DNA from: Chloroflexota bacterium
Lineage (GTDB): Bacteria > Chloroflexota > Anaerolineae > Caldilineales > Caldilineaceae
Length of the DNA stretch: 10,491 nucleotides
Reading direction: 5' to 3'
NCBI GenBank assembly: GCA_003577005.1
Contig: QEUW01000273.1
Location: 1 to 10,491, forward strand
Part shown: positions 6,296 to 10,491 of the stretch, one piece after another
Layout of the letters: every line of letters begins with the position of its first letter
How positions within the stretch are numbered: the first letter of the stretch is position 1
The notes under the pieces: generated by a model
Told to the model about the DNA's origin: nothing
Seen by the model: only the letters and a program-made list of their open reading frames with translations
The model's database searches: none
Made by a program: the position numbers and the translations under genes

Positions 6296-7615
6296 TCAGA
6301 CGCGCGCCTTGAGCAGCTCTTCAAACCGCTGCGCGGCGTTGTCAAGCGTCTGCTGCGGCGTCTGTCCCTCGTTGACCATCTTGAGGACCTCTGCCAGCAA
6401 GATCGTCTCGCACTCGCTATATTCCGGCGGCAGATAGTTGACCGGCGCGCCCTGCGCCAGCTCATGCGCGCGCTGGCGCAGATTGGAGCCAAAGAACTGC
6501 ATGGCCTCTTCCCAGAAATAATCGCCCTCCATAAACTTGGTATATGCAGGCAGGACAAACTCGCGGTCCATCGACTCTTGCATATAGCTGTCTTCATAGG
6601 CGAAGGTCGTATACTCGATGAACTTCCAGGCGAGCTCAGGGTTGGCAGACTTGGCCGGGATCGTCCAGAACATCGCGCCCTGCCAGATCGAGGCGTTTTC
6701 CACGCCGGACTCGATCGACGGGATGCGCATAATATCCCACTTGCCCGCCGTATCAGGCATTTGCACACGCGGTTCAGAACCATACCAATAGGGCATGATC
6801 AAGCAGGCGACATCCGCATTGGCCGCGGCGTCATACCACGCCGGGGACCAGAGTTCCATATCGCGCGCCACCCCCGACTGCACCAGGCGCAGCCAGGTCT
6901 CCATACAGGCGACATTCTGGTCGCTGTTGACCACGACATTGTCGTCGGCGTCAAAAAAGCCCGTGCCCTCCTTGCCAAAGAGCATAGACTGCAAGTTGTA
7001 ATCGAGCGAACCGATCGTGGTGTACGGCGTCAGATGATGGCTGTCGTCCACGAACTTCGCACCTAGAGTGATGAAGTCCTCCCAGGTCTTGATCTCGGCG
7101 GGATCGACCCCGACTTCTTCAAAGCGATCCTTGCGATACCAGAGCACCTCGGGAGCATAGCGCCGCGGCACGCCATACTGGTTGCCGTTATAGAGGCCGC
7201 CTTCCCACAGGAAAGGCAGGATATCTTGCTTATAGGGGGCCAGAAAGTCGTCCAGCGCCAGCAACTGCCCCGTGCGCGCCAGCTTTTGATAGCTGTGGGC
7301 ATCCTCCCAGGCGCAGTCAGGCAGCCCAGCCCCGGCGACCAGCGAGGTATAAAGCGTCGTGCTGTAGTCGGCAATGATCTCATGGTTGGCGACATAACCG
7401 GGGAAATTGGCCTCAAACCCCTGCTTCATCAGTTCGCTGATCGGCTCGTCCCAGGCCCAGAAGAGCAACTTCTTGGCCTCCTCGCCGCCCGCGGCCGGCG
7501 CAGCGGCGGGCGTGGCCGCGCCGGTACATCCACCTAACCCCATCAGTGACAGCCCCGCACCAGCCGCCGCGCCCTGCAAAAAGCGCCGCCGGGTCAAGCG
7601 TGACGTCATTGCCAT
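6296..7615 (-). CDS. Extracellular sugar-binding protein of an ABC importer, Tat-type lipoprotein
   Basis: Solute-binding protein (family 1, CUT1) of 439 residues, first gene of the transport operon. The start ATG at 7615 is preceded by AAAGGAG at good spacing. The N-terminus has a twin-arginine motif (TRRRFLQG, Arg9-Arg11), a hydrophobic stretch, then a lipobox ending LMGLGGC with the lipidated Cys at 30, followed by an Ala/Pro linker (about 31-45). It should therefore be exported folded by Tat and anchored on the outer face of the membrane. The mature part opens with KKLLFWAWDEPISELMKQGF, and later segments (DCAWEDAHSYQKLARTGQLL; YRKDRFEEVGVDPAEIKTWE; NPELAWKFIEY) are typical of maltose/multiple-sugar binding proteins. 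Many Trp and acidic residues fit carbohydrate stacking and hydrogen bonding, but the sugar is not identifiable. The linked uronate-dehydrogenase-like SDR hints at a uronic acid or uronate oligomer. Confidence 0.94.
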   Translation of the reverse strand: MAMTSRLTRRRFLQGAAAGAGLSLMGLGGCTGAATPAAAPAAGGEEAKKLLFWAWDEPISELMKQGFEANFPGYVANHEIIADYSTTLYTSLVAGAGLPDCAWEDAHSYQKLARTGQLLALDDFLAPYKQDILPFLWEGGLYNGNQYGVPRRYAPEVLWYRKDRFEEVGVDPAEIKTWEDFITLGAKFVDDSHHLTPYTTIGSLDYNLQSMLFGKEGTGFFDADDNVVVNSDQNVACMETWLRLVQSGVARDMELWSPAWYDAAANADVACLIMPYWYGSEPRVQMPDTAGKWDIMRIPSIESGVENASIWQGAMFWTIPAKSANPELAWKFIEYTTFAYEDSYMQESMDREFVLPAYTKFMEGDYFWEEAMQFFGSNLRQRAHELAQGAPVNYLPPEYSECETILLAEVLKMVNEGQTPQQTLDNAAQRFEELLKARV

Positions 7616-7740
7616 GATCGTCTCCTTTGGAACAATGGTGAGTCTGGATGTTTAGATAGAAATAGGCAGAAAATCAGAGAGCAAGAGCGATACGCGAGGA
7701 TAACAGCCGGGGAATCCTGAGGAGCCGTACCCTGCCGCAG

Positions 7741-7769
7741 ATTATAGCCAGCGTTTCAAAAAGACGCAA
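7741..7769 (-). promoter_or_regulatory. Promoter of the sugar-transport operon
   Basis: On the minus strand TTGCGT (7769-7764) and a perfect TATAAT (7746-7741) are 17 bases apart. The predicted start near 7734 leaves a leader of about 118 bases before the binding-protein ATG. All four downstream genes are close-set and co-oriented, so this probably drives the whole operon. It lies only tens of bases from the likely left end of the insertion-sequence remnant, so part of it could come from that element. Confidence 0.65.
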
Positions 7770-7779
7770 CCCAACTTCG

Positions 7780-8690
7780 CACGACCATCAGGGCTGCGCA
7801 AAAGTCGGGAAGTGTGGGCAGGCGGGTGTGAACAAACCAGCTTTTGTTGGTAATCTGAGTGAAACACAGTTCAATCTTTAACAAGGGCAAATCGTTTGGC
7901 GTGGTCGAAGTCATTCTGGCGATGTAGCTGCCGATCAGCCGCACGGATCAGGTCATCCAGACAGGGGAAGAGTTTGTTGACACAGATGTTGTCCTTGAAA
8001 TGGCGCCAGAAGCGCTCGATGGGATTGAGTTCCAGCGAGCAGTACTTGGGTAGCCAGAAGATGAGGAGACGCTGTTCAAAGAGACTCAGCGCCGCCAGAC
8101 TCGCCACTGGTGTGATAAGGTGCATTGTCCAACACCAGGACGCAGCGCCCAGTGGGAAAGCGCACAGTGAAGAGGTGCTCCAGAAAGGCAATGAACGCTT
8201 GGCTGTTCTTCTTCTCACTCAGCGTCCAGGTGACGGTGTCGTCAGCCCAGTTGTAGGCGGCAAAGATGTGGTGCGTCTGCTGCACGCCAGGGGCAGGAAC
8301 AAGCGGTTGCGCTCCTCGTTTGGTCCAACAGGCCCGTAATGGTGGGTGAAGACTCAGCGTCGTTTCATCCATAAAGAGCAGCCTGAAATCGTCTGTGCCT
8401 GCGTTTTTTTCAACTCCGCAAGTGTTTCCTGGGCTTGCGTCTTGGCGAGAGGGTCTTGGCGATGACGCAGGTCATGCTTGGGACGACGCAGGACATAGCC
8501 ATGCGCTTTGAGCACCTCGCCCAGCCAGTTGGGGCTGATAAGGTAGATTCACGACTGGCTGTGCCGCTCATCGACACATCTTCAGCAGCTTTGTCACAAC
8601 GCGTAACAGGTTTCGCAGCATTTGCCATCCGGGGGGATTGATGCTGGCGTTGCGCTAGAGCGATCGCTGTCTTGGCCTTCAACTCACGAG
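7780..8690 (-). mobile_element. IS630-family insertion sequence remnant (ends approximate)
   Basis: The interval is defined by the decayed DDE transposase at 7871-8548 plus flanking DNA that belongs to no neighbouring gene. I could not find a matching pair of terminal inverted repeats or the expected TA target duplication. A left-end candidate is the sequence around 7790-7830, but it has no visible partner near 8690. The element is therefore either truncated on the right or its ends have diverged. It sits between the sugar operon promoter and the first tyrosine recombinase. Confidence 0.55.
7871..8548 (-). pseudogene. IS630-family transposase, frameshifted
   Basis: Three reading frames are needed to rebuild one DDE transposase. 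Piece 1 (8548 down to about 8402) carries SPNWLGEVLKAHGYVLRRPK followed by HDLRHRQD, the helix-turn-helix end, and reaches the A7C run (8403-8409 on the plus strand). Piece 2, one base back, starts around that run and gives LLFMDETTLSLHPPL (first Asp), WTKRG and VLVLDNAPYHTS (second Asp); it ends at 8076. Piece 3 gives SLAALSLFEQRLLIFWLPKY then LNPIERFWRHFK (catalytic Glu) and stops at 7871. The shift between pieces 1 and 2 falls on a classic slippery run and may be programmed. The shift near 8100 splits the DDE core and looks inactivating. Upstream of piece 1 there is an in-frame TGA (8551-8549) and no start, so the N-terminus is also lost or in another frame. Confidence 0.8.
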
Positions 8691-9640
8691 CGGCCAACAG
8701 CTGACAGGGAAAGCTGCGGTTGGTGCGCCAAGTGGTCAACGAGGCCGTGGCGCTGGTGCGTCTTGGCCAGGTCGAGGTCAGTCAGGGCCAGGTACTGCCG
8801 CAGCACTGTAATGTCCGTATGGCCCATGAGGCGCGCCAAAGTGTAGATGTCCATACCACTGCGCAGGCTCCACAGGGCAAAGGTGCGCCGGAGGGTATGC
8901 GGCGAGCAGTGCGCGACCCCTGCACACTTGCCCAGGCGTTTGAGCAGTTGGTTGAGCCCAGACTGCATTAACGGCTCACAGGTCTTTTCGCTGCCCCATA
9001 CCAGTTCATCGGCGGCCGGTGTACAGGTGCCCATGAAATAGCGCAGCAGGTGCTTGCGCGTCTTGTAGCCGATGAAGACAATGCGGTCCTTGCCGCCCTT
9101 GCCCGCACAGATGTGCACCTCCCCGCTCTGCAGATCGATGTCTCTGCCCACCAGTCCCACCAGTTCAGCCGCGCGACAGCCGGTATCCAGCAGCACCAGC
9201 ACAATCGCCTTGTCGCGTGCCGACAGACACGCCGCCAGGAGGCGTTGCACATCCTCCTCTGCCAACGCGGGCAGGATGCGCCGGTCGATGCGCGGCATGT
9301 GCACCTTGCGCATGGGCGACTGGGCCAGCAGTTCTTCACGCACACAGAAGTTGAGAAAGGCGCGCAGGGCCCGCGCTACGGCGTTGACGCTGGAGTCGGT
9401 GAGCCCGCGCTCCTGCAGGTGAACCAGATAGCTATGCAGAGGGATCGGCTTTATCTCATCCAGAGAGGTGAGATGCTGCGCTTCAGCCCAGCGGAAGAAG
9501 CCCTGCAGTTGGCAGCGGTAGAACTCGCGCGTGTTGGGCATGAAGCGGCGTGCCTGGTTGTCGAGCTGGAAGAGGGCGTAGACGTCAAATGCGACGGAAC
9601 CAAAAGAGGGAGACAGTTGCTCATGCATGGTGCGTGACAT
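8684..9640 (-). CDS. Tyrosine recombinase/integrase (XerC/XerD-like)
   Basis: Site-specific DNA recombinase of 318 residues from the ATG at 9640 (the ATG at 9628 is an alternative; neither has a strong ribosome site). The frame is open up to 9766, but that extension is translation of a tRNA fragment and is rejected. Residues 10-110 form the SAM-like core-binding domain (TREFYRCQLQGFFRWAE to RAFLNFCVREELL). The catalytic domain follows with the full set: Arg156 (DTGCRAAEL), Lys184 (GKGGKDR), His248-x-x-Arg251 (SPHTLRRTFA), His274 (LMGHTDI) and Tyr283 (LRQYLAL). It should therefore be active. Its start is about 70 bases from the tRNA-Arg fragment, and it points away from a homologous recombinase on the other side. 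An accessory-element integrase is likelier than housekeeping XerC/D. Confidence 0.93.
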   Translation of the reverse strand: MSRTMHEQLSPSFGSVAFDVYALFQLDNQARRFMPNTREFYRCQLQGFFRWAEAQHLTSLDEIKPIPLHSYLVHLQERGLTDSSVNAVARALRAFLNFCVREELLAQSPMRKVHMPRIDRRILPALAEEDVQRLLAACLSARDKAIVLVLLDTGCRAAELVGLVGRDIDLQSGEVHICAGKGGKDRIVFIGYKTRKHLLRYFMGTCTPAADELVWGSEKTCEPLMQSGLNQLLKRLGKCAGVAHCSPHTLRRTFALWSLRSGMDIYTLARLMGHTDITVLRQYLALTDLDLAKTHQRHGLVDHLAHQPQLSLSAVGRS

Positions 9641-9693
9641 CGTCAAAACTGTCGCCGCACCACAACATCTAGGGCCGCGGAGTATTACATGCA

Positions 9694-9708
9694 CCCTATA
9701 TAGTAGGG
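9694..9708. repeat. Short inverted repeat beside the tRNA fragment
   Basis: CCCTATATAGTAGGG has 5-bp arms CCCTA/TAGGG around TATAG. It begins five bases past the discriminator base of the tRNA fragment, on its 3' side. It could be an old tRNA terminator stem or a recombinase-binding site. The signal is short. Confidence 0.45.
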
Positions 9709-9712
9709 CAGG

Positions 9713-9757
9713 CGCCCCCTGCAGGACTCGAACCTGCGACCCACTGCTTAGAAGGCA
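9713..9757 (-). other. 3' fragment of tRNA-Arg(UCU): probable integration (att) site
   Basis: Read on the minus strand this is the 3' half of a tRNA: anticodon loop CTTCTAA with anticodon TCT at 9752-9750, 3' anticodon strand GCAGT, variable loop GGGTC, T-stem GCAGG, T-loop TTCGAGT, T-stem CCTGC, 3' acceptor strand AGGGGGC and discriminator G at 9713. It resembles the 3' half of E. coli tRNA-Arg(UCU). Only three anticodon-stem pairs survive; beyond 9757 the sequence diverges, and no D arm or matching 5' acceptor strand (GCCCCCT) is present within the next 100 bases. CCA is not fully encoded (CCT). Such fragments arise where tyrosine recombinases cross over in the anticodon stem-loop and duplicate the tRNA 3' end. 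Its position between two recombinase genes supports an attL/attR/attP identity. Confidence 0.75.
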
Positions 9758-9812
9758 CAGCCGCAATTTACGCCAGGAATAGGCCGATAGTTCGCAACAA
9801 AAGTTACAACCC

Positions 9813-9825
9813 CTTCGCCCCGAAG
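9813..9825. repeat. Small inverted repeat upstream of second recombinase
   Basis: CTTCG-CCC-CGAAG, perfect 5-bp arms with a 3-base centre, lies between the tRNA fragment and the second recombinase start. It could be an arm-type binding site, a repressor site or a leader hairpin; nothing distinguishes these. Confidence 0.4.
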
Positions 9826-9851
9826 CGTTGCCATAACGTTAGGAGCGTTCG

Positions 9852-10491
9852 ATGGGGATGTCAATTCGAGAGGCGCTAGACCAGTTCGAGCTAGACAACC
9901 GCGCTAGGCGGCTCTCTCCGCGCACCCTCGAATATCACCGTTTCGCCCTGACCCCGTTCGTTGCCTGGTGCGAAAGCCACGACGCGCGCACCGTGGGCGG
10001 CATCACCCCTGCCCTCATTCGGGCTTACCTGGTCAGTCTCCAAGACCGGCAGTTGGCCGACAACACGATACACGGCTCCGCCAGGGCTATCAAACGCTTC
10101 TTGAACTTCTGTGTCCAGGAGGAACTGATAGCCCTTTCCCCTATGCGGAAAGTCCGTATGCCCACAATCGCCAAGCGCATCCTGCCAGCGTTCACCGAGG
10201 CCGAGGTCGAGCGGTTGCTTGCTGCCAGTTGGAGTAAGAGAGATGAAGCGGTCATCCTAGTCTTGCTCGACACCGGCTTGCGGGCCAGTGAGTTTGTCGC
10301 CCTGGACGGCAGCGATGTTGACTTGGCGCGAGGGACTGTGCATGTACGGCAGGGCAAGGGCGGCAAAGACCGAACGGTCTACCTGGGCCAGCAAAGCCGA
10401 GAGGCGCTAGGCCGTTATCTGGAGCATCGCACGATTCGACCGAGCGGCGCTTTGTGGCGCAACCGCAGAGGCGAAGGGCGGTTGACCACTA
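9852..10491 (+). CDS. Tyrosine recombinase/integrase, C-terminus outside window
   Basis: Site-specific recombinase; 213 residues are visible before the window ends, about two thirds of the usual 300. The start ATG at 9852 has AGGAG six bases upstream; an in-frame ATG two codons later is possible. Visible parts are the core-binding domain (TLEYHRFALTPFVAWCE to KRFLNFCVQEELIALSPMRK), then the start of the catalytic domain with Arg144 (DTGLRASEF) and Lys172 (GKGGKDR). The HxxR, His and Tyr residues would lie beyond the edge. It is clearly homologous to the recombinase at 8684-9640: both share SPMRKV, RILPA, LVLLDTG and GKGGKDR in the same order and spacing, and I estimate more than half of aligned residues identical by eye over the shared core. 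The two genes diverge from a common 0.2-kb region holding the tRNA fragment, so this one probably reads into its own integrated element to the right. Confidence 0.93.
   Translation, partial: MGMSIREALDQFELDNRARRLSPRTLEYHRFALTPFVAWCESHDARTVGGITPALIRAYLVSLQDRQLADNTIHGSARAIKRFLNFCVQEELIALSPMRKVRMPTIAKRILPAFTEAEVERLLAASWSKRDEAVILVLLDTGLRASEFVALDGSDVDLARGTVHVRQGKGGKDRTVYLGQQSREALGRYLEHRTIRPSGALWRNRRGEGRLTT

Noticed and set aside
8549..8683. Possible short gene or transposase N-terminus between the IS frame and the recombinase stop
   Set aside because: One frame reads ARELKAKTAIALAQR and another PPGWQMLRNLLRVVTKLLK, either of which could be a decayed transposase N-terminus, but both are short and interrupted and cannot be assigned.
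9641..9766. N-terminal extension of the first recombinase to 9766
   Set aside because: The extension (SQVRVLQGAPA) is translation of the tRNA T-arm and acceptor, a familiar annotation artefact; the recombinase domain starts well after 9640.
9713..9800. Complete tRNA-Arg gene
   Set aside because: No D arm or complementary 5' acceptor strand follows upstream on the minus strand, and the outer two anticodon-stem pairs mismatch.
1..10491. CRISPR array or defence system
   Set aside because: No regularly spaced direct repeats and no cas, toxin-antitoxin, restriction or other defence protein signatures were seen in any frame.

Overview
The window is GC-rich bacterial DNA, and nearly all coding is on the minus strand. 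No gene fixes the taxon. A Tat-type lipoprotein sugar-binding protein, CUT1 sugar permeases, and abundant IS630 and tyrosine-recombinase material would fit a Chloroflexota (Anaerolineae/Caldilineae-like) genome, but this is a low-confidence inference.

Layout, left to right. (1) 1-2613, minus: most of a large RND efflux permease of the heavy-metal-efflux (CusA/CzcA-like) branch. It is cut by the window edge, and no adapter gene lies directly upstream. (2) 2614-3536: about 0.9 kb without a convincing gene. It holds a 15-bp tandem duplication, several hairpins, a plus-strand promoter-like sequence and a very good minus-strand promoter (TTGACT-17-TACACT) embedded in a cluster of alternating inverted half-sites. 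(3) 3537-7615, minus: a compact sugar operon in the order Tat/lipobox solute-binding protein, permease, permease, and an NAD-dependent SDR that resembles uronate dehydrogenase. A consensus-like promoter (TTGCGT-17-TATAAT) sits upstream of the binding protein, and a nested palindrome sits between the binding protein and the first permease. No ATPase gene is present, as is common for CUT1 systems that share an ATPase encoded elsewhere. (4) 7780-8690 (approximate): a decayed IS630-family element. Its transposase is split by an A7C site, possibly programmed, and by at least one disabling frameshift inside the DDE domain. (5) 8684-10491: two homologous tyrosine recombinases pointing away from each other, with a 45-nt 3' fragment of a tRNA-Arg(UCU) gene between them. 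This looks like an attachment site, or the junction of two elements integrated at the same tRNA.

How the genes work together: the binding protein would capture a carbohydrate outside the membrane, and the two permeases would import it with an unlinked ATPase. The SDR would oxidise the imported sugar, possibly a uronic acid to its aldarolactone. The right third of the window is a mobile-DNA zone, and its insertion-sequence remnant ends close to the operon promoter. The part most worth following up is the recombinase/tRNA-fragment/recombinase arrangement, followed by the operator-rich promoter at 3402-3501.
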